Assembly (NCBI GenBank): GCA_934316845.1
Contig: CAKRDZ010000007.1
Coordinates: 1-64,000, forward strand
Reading direction: 5' to 3'
DNA from: an uncultured Eubacterium sp.
GTDB lineage: Bacteria; Bacillota; Clostridia; Lachnospirales; Lachnospiraceae
Length of the DNA stretch: 64,000 nucleotides
Shown: one piece after another, positions 32,654 through 41,539 of the stretch
How the letters are laid out: each line of letters begins with the position of its first letter
Numbering within the stretch: position 1 is the stretch's first letter
The notes under the pieces: generated by a model
What the model was told of the DNA's origin: nothing
What the model saw: only the letters and a program-made list of their open reading frames with translations
Databases searched by the model: none
Position numbers and translations under genes: made by a program

Positions 32654-33517
32654 TTGCAGACACATCAGATTAAAAATAACAGGATGTCTTTAACCGTGTC
32701 AGAACATGGAGCAGAGATCACATCGATTCAATTAGACGGAACAGAGAGGATGTGGGATGCAGATCCTGCATTCTGGGGAAGGACCGCACCCGTTCTTTTT
32801 CCTATTGTCGGAGCGTTAAAAGACAATTCGTATCGTTATGCGGGCGGGACGTATACGATGGGGCAGCATGGTTTTGCCAGAGATATGGATTTCACCCTGA
32901 CGGATCAGATGGAGGATAAACTGGAATTTACATTATCTGACAATGAAGAGACCTATGAAAAATATCCATTTCATTTTCAGTTACAGATCACATACGAGGT
33001 TTTTCAAAACGAATGCCGTGTTACCTGGAAGGTTAAAAATACAGATGAGAAGACGATGTATTTCCAGATTGGCGGACATCCGGCATTTGCCGTACCGTGT
33101 GAAGGCGGCATGATCCGGGATGACTATAGTGTCCGTGCCGGCGAATCTCCGCTTTTGGAAGTCGCATTTTTGGATAAAGGACTTTTGGGTCAGGAAAAAG
33201 AACTGCATTCCAATGAATTTGTACTGGAAGACGATACGTTTGCACGCGATGCGTTTGTTTTGCAAAATGATACGATCGGACATCTCGAAATTGTCAATCA
33301 TCTGTCCAATCAGGTGAAAGTGCGCGTAAGTGCGGATGTGCCGGTTTGGGGGATCTGGAGCACGGCGGATAAAAAGGCGCCGTTTGTGTGCTTAGAGCCT
33401 TGGTATGGTCGTTGTGATAAAGAAGATTTTGAGGGCGAATTGTCCGAACGGGAATATATGCAGTCTTTGGAGCCGGGAGAGGAATTTACCGGCGGATACC
33501 AGATGGAACTGTTATAA
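32654..33517 (+). CDS. Aldose 1-epimerase family protein (LacX-like)
   Basis: 287 residues of the galactose-mutarotase fold: MWDADPAFWGRTAPVLFPIV near the start, GQHGFARDMDF with the catalytic-type His, GGHPAFAVPC with the second His, and a C-terminal WGIWS...FVCLEPWYGRCD. LacX-type members act on sugars or sugar phosphates with unknown exact substrate. Starts at TTG 10 bases after AAGGAGG; no in-frame ATG fits. It may serve pentose or hexose use together with the GH43 enzyme. Confidence 0.85.
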   Translation: MQTHQIKNNRMSLTVSEHGAEITSIQLDGTERMWDADPAFWGRTAPVLFPIVGALKDNSYRYAGGTYTMGQHGFARDMDFTLTDQMEDKLEFTLSDNEETYEKYPFHFQLQITYEVFQNECRVTWKVKNTDEKTMYFQIGGHPAFAVPCEGGMIRDDYSVRAGESPLLEVAFLDKGLLGQEKELHSNEFVLEDDTFARDAFVLQNDTIGHLEIVNHLSNQVKVRVSADVPVWGIWSTADKKAPFVCLEPWYGRCDKEDFEGELSEREYMQSLEPGEEFTGGYQMELL

Positions 33518-33537
33518 TTTAAGAAAAGAAGACGATA

Positions 33538-33579
33538 AAATGCTCCACTCAGGAACGAGGTGTCCGGGGTGGAGCATTT
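33538..33579. terminator. Shared terminator between the epimerase-like gene and the sirtuin gene
   Basis: AAATGCTCCAC (33538-33548) pairs with GTGGAGCATTT (33569-33579) between two convergent genes. On the minus strand the stem continues into TTTATCG, on the plus strand into TTTCAG. Both T tracts are short. Confidence 0.6.
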
Positions 33580-33583
33580 CAGA

Positions 33584-34300
33584 TTATACCACTTCTGAAA
33601 ATACTTTTCCAATCGCATCGTTGATGACGAGATTGGCGTGGGCATCGCGGCTGGTCTCGCTTTTATTAATGAGAACCAGTTTGTTTCCGCGGTAATAGTC
33701 GATCAGTCCTGCTGCCGGATAGACCGCAAGAGAAGTACCGCCGATGATCAAAATATCCGCATTTTTAATATAATTTACAGCTTTTTCCAGTATGTAAGAA
33801 TCTAAACCTTCTTCATATAACACGACATCCGGTTTGATGATGCCGCCGCAGGAACATTTGGGAACCCCTTCCTGCGAGATGGTGTCGTGCAGATTGTAAA
33901 ATTTCCCACATTTCATACAGTAATTTCGAAGAACGGAGCCGTGAAGTTCTAATACTTCGCTGCTGCCGGCTTTTTGATGTAATCCGTCAATATTCTGTGT
34001 GATGACCGCCTTTAATTTTCCCTGTTTTTCCAGTTCCGCCAAAGCGAGGTGTGCTTTGTTGGGTTCGGCATCCGGAAAGATCATTTTGTTGCGGTAAAAA
34101 CGGTAAAATTCCGGTGTGTTCCGCATGAAAAAGGTATGGCTTAAAATCGTTTCCGGCGGGTAATCATACTGCTGGTTATACAGACCATCGACACTTCGGA
34201 AATCCGGGATATTGCTTTCGGTGGAGACACCGGCACCGCCAAAGAAAACAATATTGTCGCTGGTCCGGATCCATTCGCGCAGCTGTTCGATTTCGTTCAT
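33584..34300 (-). CDS. cobB: NAD-dependent protein deacylase (sirtuin)
   Basis: 238 residues. Sir2 motifs: FFGGAGVSTESNIPDFRS, ITQNIDGLHQKAG, ELHGS with the catalytic His, a zinc site CMKC...CSC, then KPDVVLYEE and GGTSLAVYPAAGL. It removes acetyl or other acyl groups from lysines using NAD. The start at 34300 follows AAAGGAGG; a frame extension to 34321 would include that ribosome binding site. The zinc site's second half reads PKCSCGG, giving CxC spacing rather than the usual CxxC, as is common in Clostridia. Confidence 0.94.
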   Translation of the reverse strand: MNEIEQLREWIRTSDNIVFFGGAGVSTESNIPDFRSVDGLYNQQYDYPPETILSHTFFMRNTPEFYRFYRNKMIFPDAEPNKAHLALAELEKQGKLKAVITQNIDGLHQKAGSSEVLELHGSVLRNYCMKCGKFYNLHDTISQEGVPKCSCGGIIKPDVVLYEEGLDSYILEKAVNYIKNADILIIGGTSLAVYPAAGLIDYYRGNKLVLINKSETSRDAHANLVINDAIGKVFSEVV

Positions 34301-34366
34301 AGAAAAACCTCCTTTCGTCATATTGGTTGCTCCTCATTAAGCGTAGCACAAAGAGGAATAAAAGTC

Positions 34367-34397
34367 AAAAAAAATCCCCTGTATAACTACAGAGGAA
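34367..34397 (-). terminator. Terminator of the tRNA-Glu gene
   Basis: On the minus strand TCCTCTGTA pairs with TACAGGGGA around a GTTA loop, then eight T. It ends about 10 bases after the tRNA. Confidence 0.85.
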
Positions 34398-34406
34398 AAT
34401 AGTAAG

Positions 34407-34478
34407 TAGTCCGTAGGGGAATCGAACCCCTGTTTCTGCCGTGAGAGGGCAGCGTCTTAGCCGCTTGACCAACGGACC
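34407..34478 (-). tRNA. tRNA-Glu (anticodon CTC)
   Basis: The minus strand folds as a 72-base cloverleaf: acceptor GGTCCGT/ACGGACT (with a G-T first pair), D-arm with GGTCAAGCGG, anticodon stem CTGCC/GGCAG around loop CTCTCAC (anticodon CTC), and T-arm GGTTCGATTCC. The discriminator is A and CCA is not encoded. The anticodon reads GAG codons. Confidence 0.92.
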
Positions 34479-34491
34479 ATCAACAAGACAT

Positions 34492-34520
34492 ATATTACTA
34501 TAAAACAGGAGTAATGTCAA
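34492..34520 (-). promoter_or_regulatory. Promoter of the tRNA-Glu gene
   Basis: Minus strand TTGACA (34520-34515), 17-base spacer, TAATAT (34497-34492). It starts transcription just before the tRNA 5' end. Confidence 0.75.
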
Positions 34521-34539
34521 GAAGAAATTAAAAAAAATT

Positions 34540-34569
34540 TTGACATTTCTCTTGTGATTGTGATAAAAT
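34540..34569 (+). promoter_or_regulatory. Promoter of the ABC exporter gene
   Basis: TTGACA (34540-34545), 18-base spacer, TAAAAT (34564-34569), pointing away from the tRNA promoter. The two -35 boxes are 20 bases apart. Confidence 0.75.
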
Positions 34570-34606
34570 AAAGAACAGACGGCGAAAAATGGAGGATTAA
34601 GAAGTT

Positions 34607-36361
34607 ATGGAAGAGAAAAAAAGTTATTTTAAATGGGGAGAATTTTTAAGTTATTATAAGCCATTTCGTGGAATTTTTACTGCAGATATGTTTTTTGCCT
34701 TTCTGGGAGCACTTACGACACTGGTTATTCCGCTGATTGTCCGTTATATTACCGGGACGGTTGTTTATCTGCCGAAAGAGGAAATCCTTTCGAAAATTCT
34801 TTTTCTGGGAGGTGTCATGGTAATTCTCGTGGCAATCCAGTGTTTTAGCAATTATTTTATCGGAAATTACGGGCATGTTATGGGAGCGAAGATCGAATAT
34901 AACATGCGGAAAGAAATTTTTGAACATTACCAGAAATTGTCATTTTCTTTTTATGATAATCAGAAAGTGGGGCAGCTCATGTCCCGTATCACGAACGATC
35001 TGTTTGATATTACGGAATTGCTGCACCATGGTCCGGAAGATGTTGTCATTTCCTTTATTAAATTTGCGGGGACACTGTCGATCCTTGCGTGGATGAACTG
35101 GCGGCTGGCGCTGGCGGCATTTGTTCTGATTCCGGTTATGTTTGTATATGCATATATACTGAATAAGAAAATGAAGCGTGCGTTTAAGACAAACCGGGAA
35201 AAGGTGGCAGATATCAATGCCCGTATTGAGGATAATCTGTCAGGGATCCGGGTGGTTAAATCCTTTGCCAATGAAGAGATTGAGCGGGAAAAATTTATGG
35301 AGGGCAACCGGGGATTTCTAGACAGCAAGAAAAACAGCTATTTTTATATGGGACAGTATCATGCAGGACTGACCGCATTTATCACGATGATCACGGTAGT
35401 TGTTATCGTTGTGGGAGCGGTTCTGTTATCCAATGGTACGATGAATGCACCGGATCTCATCACGTTTTTGCTTTATATCAGCAATTTTACAGAGCCGGTA
35501 CAAAAACTCATCAACTTTACGGAACAGTTTCAAAATGGAATCACCGGATATGAAAGGTTTCGTGAAATACTGGCAGTGGATCCGGAGATCAAAGAGTGTG
35601 AAGATCCGGTTGAGGCAAAAGATATCCGGGGAGAAGTGGTGTTTGACGATGTCGGCTTCCGGTATGAAGAAGGACAGGAAAAGGTGCTCAGTCATGTCAG
35701 TCTGAAAGTGGATGCGGGGGAATATGTCGCACTGGTTGGTACGTCGGGAGCAGGAAAAACGACACTGTGCAGTCTGATCCCGCGGTTTTATGAGGTGACA
35801 TTTGGAACCATTTATCTGGATGGAGTGGATGTGAGAAACTATACGCTTTCCAGTCTGCGAAAGAGTATTGGTGTTGTTCAGCAGGATGTCTATCTTTTTG
35901 CCGGGACGGTGCTTGATAACATCCGTTACGGAAGAGTGGATGCGACCCGGGAAGAAGTGATTCAGGCGGCGAAAGATGCCAATGCCCATGAATTTATCAT
36001 GGGACTGCCGCAGGGGTATGATACCAATATCGGACAGCGGGGTGTGAAACTTTCCGGAGGCCAGAAGCAGCGGCTTTCGATTGCAAGAGTATTTTTGAAA
36101 AACCCGCCGGTCTTGATCTTTGATGAGGCAACATCGGCACTGGATAATGAGAGTGAAAAAGTAGTCCAGGAATCTCTTGAGAAACTGGCTAAGAATCGTA
36201 CGACGTTTGTTATCGCCCACCGGCTTTCCACGATCCGCAATGCGCAGAGAATCCTCGTTTTGACGGACGAGGGCATCAGTGAGGAAGGCAGTCATGAACA
36301 GTTGATGAAAAAACAAGGCGTGTATTACAATTTGTACACATTATCGGGCAATGAAGCGTAA
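34607..36361 (+). CDS. ABC transporter, fused permease and ATPase (exporter type)
   Basis: 584 residues: six membrane helices in the first 320 residues, then an ATPase with Walker A GTSGAGKTT (378), Q-loop VVQQDVYLF, signature LSGGQKQR (482), Walker B VLIFDEATSALD and the switch His in IAHRLSTIR. Such half-transporters work as homodimers, or as heterodimers with a neighbour; no second half is adjacent, so a homodimer is likely. Substrate (lipid, drug or peptide) cannot be told. Single-gene unit with its own promoter. Confidence 0.93.
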   Translation: MEEKKSYFKWGEFLSYYKPFRGIFTADMFFAFLGALTTLVIPLIVRYITGTVVYLPKEEILSKILFLGGVMVILVAIQCFSNYFIGNYGHVMGAKIEYNMRKEIFEHYQKLSFSFYDNQKVGQLMSRITNDLFDITELLHHGPEDVVISFIKFAGTLSILAWMNWRLALAAFVLIPVMFVYAYILNKKMKRAFKTNREKVADINARIEDNLSGIRVVKSFANEEIEREKFMEGNRGFLDSKKNSYFYMGQYHAGLTAFITMITVVVIVVGAVLLSNGTMNAPDLITFLLYISNFTEPVQKLINFTEQFQNGITGYERFREILAVDPEIKECEDPVEAKDIRGEVVFDDVGFRYEEGQEKVLSHVSLKVDAGEYVALVGTSGAGKTTLCSLIPRFYEVTFGTIYLDGVDVRNYTLSSLRKSIGVVQQDVYLFAGTVLDNIRYGRVDATREEVIQAAKDANAHEFIMGLPQGYDTNIGQRGVKLSGGQKQRLSIARVFLKNPPVLIFDEATSALDNESEKVVQESLEKLAKNRTTFVIAHRLSTIRNAQRILVLTDEGISEEGSHEQLMKKQGVYYNLYTLSGNEA

Positions 36362-36380
36362 AAAGAGGTAGAAAAAGTGC

Positions 36381-36409
36381 TTGCATTTGGAAAAAATATG
36401 TGATATACT
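36381..36409 (+). promoter_or_regulatory. Promoter of the rimP-nusA-infB operon
   Basis: TTGCAT (36381-36386), 17-base spacer, TATACT (36404-36409). Confidence 0.75.
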
Positions 36410-36432
36410 AAAAATGTTGTTATTGTATTAAG

Positions 36433-36456
36433 ATGAGTGGACGCGAGTCCACTCAT
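36433..36456 (+). promoter_or_regulatory. GNRA-capped hairpin in the rimP leader
   Basis: A perfect ten-base stem ATGAGTGGAC/GTCCACTCAT closed by a GCGA tetraloop, about 17 bases into the transcript. It is followed by TGTTGTT rather than a T run, so it is unlikely to terminate. It may stabilise the mRNA or serve autoregulation of the nusA operon. Confidence 0.6.
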
Positions 36457-36485
36457 TGTTGTTATGAGGAAATGAGGTATGTTTT

Positions 36486-37001
36486 TTGGGTAAACATCAG
36501 ATGTATGAAAAGCGTACAGAAGAACTGATCACACCGATTTTAGAAGAAAATCATTTCGAACTGGTCGATGTGGAATTTGTAAAAGAGGCCGGTTCCTGGC
36601 ATCTTCGTGCATACATTGACAAAGAAGGCGGCATTACGATCGACGATCTGACACTTGTCAATCATGCGCTGAGTGACAAGATGGATGCAGAGGACTTTAT
36701 TGAGGAATCTTATATATTAGAAGTAAGTTCTCCGGGACTGCTCCGGCCATTTAAAAAACCAAAGGATTATAAGAGAAATCTGGGAGAAGATGTAGAAGTC
36801 AAACTTTTTGCTCCGGTCACATTTGAACAAAAAGGGAAAAAGTATACAGATAAAGAATTTATCGGCATTTTAAAATCTTATGAAGCACCGCAGGAAGATA
36901 CGGTAAACGGTGGAAAGATCGTATTGGGATTTGATGGCGATGAAACATTAGAACTTGAGATTAAGGATATTGCATTGATTCGAAAATCAATTGACTTTTA
37001 A
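36486..37001 (+). CDS. rimP: Ribosome maturation factor RimP
   Basis: RimP is needed for 30S assembly. 171 residues: VDVEFVKEAGSWHLRAYIDK in the N-domain, LEVSSPGLLRPFK and a C-terminal SH3-like domain. Start is TTG at 36486, 9 bases after GAGG. An ATG at 36479 opens a five-codon frame that stops at once. Confidence 0.93.
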   Translation: MGKHQMYEKRTEELITPILEENHFELVDVEFVKEAGSWHLRAYIDKEGGITIDDLTLVNHALSDKMDAEDFIEESYILEVSSPGLLRPFKKPKDYKRNLGEDVEVKLFAPVTFEQKGKKYTDKEFIGILKSYEAPQEDTVNGGKIVLGFDGDETLELEIKDIALIRKSIDF

Positions 37002-37024
37002 ATAATATTGGAGGTAAAGAAAAA

Positions 37025-38095
37025 ATGAGAGCGAAAAACAGTAAAACAACAAACGGAAATCCGGAATTGATCGAGGCCTTGGAAGCCATTGCCAAAGAGA
37101 AGGATATCAGCAAAGATGTATTATTGGAAGCAATCCAGAACTCCCTTCTGGCAGCGTGTAAAGATCAGTTTGGAAAATCGGATAATGTTCGTGTGATCTT
37201 GGATGAGACGACAGGAGAATTTCATGTATATCAGGATAAGACCGTGGTTGAGGAAGTGCTGGATGATACACTTGAGATCGCATTGGCAGAAGCAGAAGCA
37301 AGATATGGTGTGACAGATCTGGGGGCGACTGTCAGCATCGAAGTGACGCCAAAGAACTTTGGACGTATTTCCGCACAGAAAGCAAAGCAGGTTGTTGTAC
37401 AGAAAATTCGCGAAGAAGAGAGAAAGGTTTTGTATGATCAGTATTATACAAAAGAAAAAGATATTATCACAGGAACGGTTCAGCGTTATTCCAATGGAAA
37501 CTATACGGTAAATATTGGGAAAATCGACACCGTTTTGACGGAGCAGGAACAAGTAAAGACAGAGCGTTTTCGTTCTCATGAAAAAATCCGTGTTTACGTT
37601 ACGGAAGTAAAAGATACGCCAAGAGGGCCAAGAATTGTGATCAGCCGTACCCATCCGGAACTTGTAAAACGTCTGTTTGAAGCAGAAGTGGCAGAGATTC
37701 AGAGCGGTGTCGTTGAGATCAAGAGTGTATCCCGTGAAGCAGGTTCCCGTTCGAAGATCGCGGTTTACAGCCAGAATCCGGATGTAGATGCCGTAGGTGC
37801 CTGCGTGGGTATGAATGGTACCCGTGTCAATGCTGTAGTCAATGAACTCCGCGGCGAAAAGATTGATATCGTAGAGTGGAATGAAAATCCGGCCATCTTT
37901 ATCGAGCATGCCCTCAGCCCATCCCGTGTCGTATCGGTTACCGTGGATACTGAGGAAAAGAGTGCGATGGTAGTTGTACCGGATTATCAGTTGTCTCTGG
38001 CGATCGGTAAAGAAGGACAGAATGCAAGACTGGCAGCAAAACTGACCGGTTATAAAATAGATATTAAGAGTGAGACACAGAACCGGGAAGGATAA
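37025..38095 (+). CDS. nusA: Transcription termination/antitermination protein NusA
   Basis: NusA binds RNA polymerase and nascent RNA to modulate pausing and termination. 356 residues: N-terminal polymerase-binding domain (ELIEALEAIAKEKDISKDVL), S1 domain (about 140-205), KH1 (GACVGMNGTRVNAVVNEL) and KH2 (LSLAIGKEGQNARLAAKLTG). The acidic C-terminal repeats of E. coli NusA are absent, normal for Firmicutes. Confidence 0.96.
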   Translation: MRAKNSKTTNGNPELIEALEAIAKEKDISKDVLLEAIQNSLLAACKDQFGKSDNVRVILDETTGEFHVYQDKTVVEEVLDDTLEIALAEAEARYGVTDLGATVSIEVTPKNFGRISAQKAKQVVVQKIREEERKVLYDQYYTKEKDIITGTVQRYSNGNYTVNIGKIDTVLTEQEQVKTERFRSHEKIRVYVTEVKDTPRGPRIVISRTHPELVKRLFEAEVAEIQSGVVEIKSVSREAGSRSKIAVYSQNPDVDAVGACVGMNGTRVNAVVNELRGEKIDIVEWNENPAIFIEHALSPSRVVSVTVDTEEKSAMVVVPDYQLSLAIGKEGQNARLAAKLTGYKIDIKSETQNREG

Positions 38096-38107
38096 GAGGT
38101 GGTTTTG

Positions 38108-38377
38108 TTGAAAGAAAAAAAGGTTCCAATGAGACAATGCGTCGGCTGCCGCGAAAGTAAGGAAAAAAAGCAGCTGATCCGTGTTGTGAAAAATGATCAG
38201 GAAATCACAATCGACCGCACCGGGAAGAAAAATGGACGCGGTGCCTATCTTTGTGACAATCCGGAATGTTTGAGGAAGGCCAGAAAAAATCATGGTTTGA
38301 GCCGGGCATTTCGAATGGAAGTAGACGAAGCAGTGTATGAAGAATTAGAAAGGCAGTTATTGAATGAGTCAAAATAG
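38108..38377 (+). CDS. ylxR: YlxR family RNA-binding protein (DUF448)
   Basis: 89 residues with the family signature VPMRQCVGCRESKEKKQLIR and KKNGRGAYLCDNPECLRKA. YlxR proteins are nucleoid- or RNase P-associated regulators in some Firmicutes. The start is set at TTG 38108, the first with proper spacing to AAGAGGTGG. The stop overlaps the start of the next gene by 14 bases, suggesting coupled translation. Confidence 0.88.
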   Translation: MKEKKVPMRQCVGCRESKEKKQLIRVVKNDQEITIDRTGKKNGRGAYLCDNPECLRKARKNHGLSRAFRMEVDEAVYEELERQLLNESK

Positions 38378-38684
38378 AAGCAAAAGTTTAGGAACTCTGG
38401 GATTGGCGATGAAATCCGGAAATGTAGCAAGTGGAGAATTTCTTACGGAGCAGGCGATTCGTGCCGGCACGGCAAGGCTTGTGATCGTGGTGGAAGATGC
38501 CTCCGATAATACGAAAAAGAAATTTCGTAATTCCTGTTCGTATTATCAGGTTCCTTTAGCGATTCAATTTGACAAGGATACGCTTGGCAATGCGATCGGA
38601 AAAGAGTTCCGGGCTTCACTCGCAGTTCTTGATCAGGGATTTGCATTAGCAATTAGTAAAAATTTAGAATTGGAGGAAATGTAA
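38364..38684 (+). CDS. L7Ae/L30e/YlxQ family RNA-binding protein
   Basis: 106 residues of the L7Ae fold: LGLAMKSGNVASGEF, AIRAGTARLVIVVEDASDNT, YYQVPLAI and AVLDQGFALAI. YlxQ-type proteins bind K-turn RNA. Location between ylxR and infB is the standard one. Confidence 0.9.
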   Translation: MSQNRSKSLGTLGLAMKSGNVASGEFLTEQAIRAGTARLVIVVEDASDNTKKKFRNSCSYYQVPLAIQFDKDTLGNAIGKEFRASLAVLDQGFALAISKNLELEEM

Positions 38685-38685
38685 T

Positions 38686-41466
38686 ATGGCAAAAATGAAG
38701 ATATTCGAAATAGCAAGAAGTATTCAGGCAAAAAATAAAGAAATAAAAAGTGGCGATCTGGTAAAACTTTTAAATGAAAACGGCTTTGATGTCAAAGGGG
38801 CAAACAGTAATATTGAAGATAAAGAAATTGCTTTTTTGCTGCAGACATTCAATGATCCGAAGAAAGTAGAGAAAATACTGGCGTCGCAAAAAGCAGAAAG
38901 TTCCAAACCGGAAAAAGACAATGAAACAAAGGCAGAGAAAAAAGAACCGAAAGTTTCAAAAGAAGCAGTAACACCTGCAGAGCCGGCTAAGGAGCAAAAA
39001 TCCACAATTGAGCAGGAAAAGAAACCGGAAGAAAAAGCAGAGCAGAAACCGGTTCCAAAAGAGGAGAAAAAGAAAGAGCAAAAAGAGGAGAATACAAAGA
39101 AAGTGCCTGAAACAGAACAAAAGAAAGAAATGCCAGAAAAGAAAAAGAACGGAAATAACCAGTTCAATCCGAATTCCAATTCTAATGACCGCCGCCGCGA
39201 TAACAACCGCGACAATAATAACCGTGGCGAGCGCGGTAATGACCGCAGAAATAACCGCGATAACGGCAATCGGGATAATAACAACCGTGGTGGAAACAAC
39301 GACCGTGGCAATAACCGTGGCGACCGCCGCCGCGATAACAACCGTGACAACAATAACCGCGGCGAGCGCAGCAACGACCGCAATGGCAATAACCGCGGAG
39401 ACCGCCGGCCGAACAATAATAATGACCGCCGGGGCGGTAATAATAACCGTGGTAATAACAACGGACGCGGTGGAAATAATAACCGCAACGGAGAAAAGGT
39501 GCTGGAACGTTTTGAAAAGGCGCAGAGCGGATTTGATGGAATCAAACAGGAACAGAAGAATTCCAGAAAACGCAATAAAAAGCCTGCTGATAAGGGCACA
39601 TATAAGAAGTCAACCAAAGAAGAAATGAGCCGTATCCGGAGTAAAAAGGATCCAAACCGTAAGGGTGCCTTTATTAAGCCGGAACCGGTAGTAAAAGAGC
39701 CGGAAGAGACAATCAAACAGATTACCATTCCGGAGAGCCTGACAATCCGTGAACTGGCAGACAAGATGAAGATGCCGGCGGCTGCTCTTGTGAAAAAATT
39801 GTTCCTGCAGGGTCAGGTTGTATCCCTGAATCAGGACATTACGTTTGAAGAGGCAGAAGAGATCGCGCTCGAATTTGATATTATTGCTGAAAAAGAAGAA
39901 AAGATCGATATGGTGGCAGAACTTCTGAAAGAAGAGGAAGAAGATGAAGCAGATCTTGTAAAACGTCCACCGGTTGTGTGCGTAATGGGACACGTAGATC
40001 ATGGTAAAACTTCTCTTCTGGATGCCATCCGTGAAGCAAATGTTACTTCCCACGAGGCAGGAGGTATCACACAGCATATCGGTGCGTATGTAGTTGAGAT
40101 CAATGGTGAAAAGATCACTTTCCTTGATACACCGGGACATGAGGCATTTACGTCCATGCGTATGCGTGGAGCACAGTCAACGGATATTGCAATCCTTGTA
40201 GTAGCCGCAGACGACGGTGTTATGCCACAGACCGTCGAAGCGATCAACCATGCGAAGGCTGCCGGCGTAGAGATCATCGTTGCCATCAACAAGATCGACA
40301 AAGAGGGCGCCAATATAGAACGAGTAAAACAGGAATTGGCAGAATATGAACTGATTCCGGAAGACTGGGGCGGAAGCACTGTATTTGTACCGGTTTCAGC
40401 ACATACCAAAGAGGGTATTGAACAGCTCCTTGAGATGATCGTACTTACTTCGGAAGTACTGGAATTAAAAGCAAATCCAAACCGTAAAGCGCGTGGTATC
40501 GTTATCGAGGCGCGTCTGGATAAAGGCCGCGGACCGGTGGCAACCGTATTGGTACAGAAAGGTACACTCCGCATCGGAGATCATGTGGCAGTCGGACCTG
40601 CTCACGGAAAAGTACGTGCCATGCTTGACCACACCGGAGAGCGCGTGAAAACAGCAACGCCTTCTACACCTGTAGAAATCCTTGGATTAAGTGGTGCTCC
40701 GGATGCCGGTGAAATTTTTGTGGCTACTGAGAGCGATAAAGAAGCAAAACAGATCTCGCAGGCATATATTGATCAGAGTAAGGATAAACTGCTGGAAGAG
40801 ACAAAAGCCAAAAAACTTTCTCTGGATGGTCTGTTTAACCAGATCCAGGCAGGAAATGTCAAAGATCTGAACCTTATCATCAAAGCGGATGTACAGGGAT
40901 CTGTCGAAGCAGTAAAACAGAGTTTGTTAAAACTTGGAAATGAAGAAGTGGCAGTCCGTGTGATCCATGGTGGGGTTGGTGCCATTACAGAGTCCGATGT
41001 ATCGCTGGCAAGTGCATCCAATGCGATCATTATCGGATTTAATATCCGTCCGGACAATACCGCCAAAGAAGTGGCAGAACGTGAAAACGTCGATGTGCGT
41101 CTGTACCGTGTCATTTACGATGCAATCGAAGACATCGAGAATGCACTGAAAGGTATGCTTGAACCGATCTATGAAGAGCAGGTGATCGGACATGTGGAAG
41201 TACGCCAGACATTCAAGGCTTCCGGAGTGGGGACCATTGCCGGTTCCTATGTTCTGGATGGTAAAGTACAGCGTGGATGCCGCTGCCGTGTATATCGAGG
41301 CGAGGATATGATCTTTGAAGGAGATCTTGCTTCCCTGAAACGTTTCAAAGACGATGTCAAAGAAGTGGCGGCCGGATACGAATGTGGACTTGTATTCAGC
41401 AACTTCAACGATATCCAGATGGAAGACCGCGTAGAATGTTATATCATGGTAGAAGTGCCAAGATAG
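38686..41466 (+). CDS. infB: Translation initiation factor IF-2
   Basis: IF-2 brings fMet-tRNA to the 30S and promotes subunit joining. 926 residues. An IF2N motif (about 1-60) and a Lys/Glu-rich stretch (about 65-155) lead to an unusual Asn/Arg/Asp/Gly tract (about 157-268). A second IF2N domain follows (about 350-400), then the G domain with GHVDHGKTSL (about 435), DTPGHEAF and NKIDK, and finally domains II-IV. The core is fully conserved; only the linker is odd. ATG follows TGGAGGAAATGT and is 1 base after the upstream stop. Confidence 0.96.
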   Translation: MAKMKIFEIARSIQAKNKEIKSGDLVKLLNENGFDVKGANSNIEDKEIAFLLQTFNDPKKVEKILASQKAESSKPEKDNETKAEKKEPKVSKEAVTPAEPAKEQKSTIEQEKKPEEKAEQKPVPKEEKKKEQKEENTKKVPETEQKKEMPEKKKNGNNQFNPNSNSNDRRRDNNRDNNNRGERGNDRRNNRDNGNRDNNNRGGNNDRGNNRGDRRRDNNRDNNNRGERSNDRNGNNRGDRRPNNNNDRRGGNNNRGNNNGRGGNNNRNGEKVLERFEKAQSGFDGIKQEQKNSRKRNKKPADKGTYKKSTKEEMSRIRSKKDPNRKGAFIKPEPVVKEPEETIKQITIPESLTIRELADKMKMPAAALVKKLFLQGQVVSLNQDITFEEAEEIALEFDIIAEKEEKIDMVAELLKEEEEDEADLVKRPPVVCVMGHVDHGKTSLLDAIREANVTSHEAGGITQHIGAYVVEINGEKITFLDTPGHEAFTSMRMRGAQSTDIAILVVAADDGVMPQTVEAINHAKAAGVEIIVAINKIDKEGANIERVKQELAEYELIPEDWGGSTVFVPVSAHTKEGIEQLLEMIVLTSEVLELKANPNRKARGIVIEARLDKGRGPVATVLVQKGTLRIGDHVAVGPAHGKVRAMLDHTGERVKTATPSTPVEILGLSGAPDAGEIFVATESDKEAKQISQAYIDQSKDKLLEETKAKKLSLDGLFNQIQAGNVKDLNLIIKADVQGSVEAVKQSLLKLGNEEVAVRVIHGGVGAITESDVSLASASNAIIIGFNIRPDNTAKEVAERENVDVRLYRVIYDAIEDIENALKGMLEPIYEEQVIGHVEVRQTFKASGVGTIAGSYVLDGKVQRGCRCRVYRGEDMIFEGDLASLKRFKDDVKEVAAGYECGLVFSNFNDIQMEDRVECYIMVEVPR

Positions 41467-41487
41467 AAAATAATAGATTGATGTAAA

Positions 41488-41523
41488 CACGAAAGTAACT
41501 GTGGCAACGCAGTTGCTTTCGTG
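41488..41523 (+). promoter_or_regulatory. Long hairpin between infB and rbfA
   Basis: CACGAAAGTAACTG (41488-41501) pairs with CAGTTGCTTTCGTG (41510-41523) with one G-U pair, a 14-base stem. It is followed by CTAAAGGAG, the rbfA ribosome binding site, not by T, so it is probably an mRNA processing or stability element rather than a terminator. Confidence 0.65.
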
Positions 41524-41539
41524 CTAAAGGAGAAAAGAC

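Noticed and set aside
37121..38293. Long open frame on the minus strand opposite nusA
   Set aside because: Shadow of the well-conserved nusA and ylxR genes; composition is unlike a protein and no ribosome binding site precedes it.
38724..39764. Open frames on both strands over the 5' part of infB
   Set aside because: They exist because the Asn/Arg codon repeats have no stops in other frames. Their products are Ser/Arg/Leu or Ile/Thr repeats.
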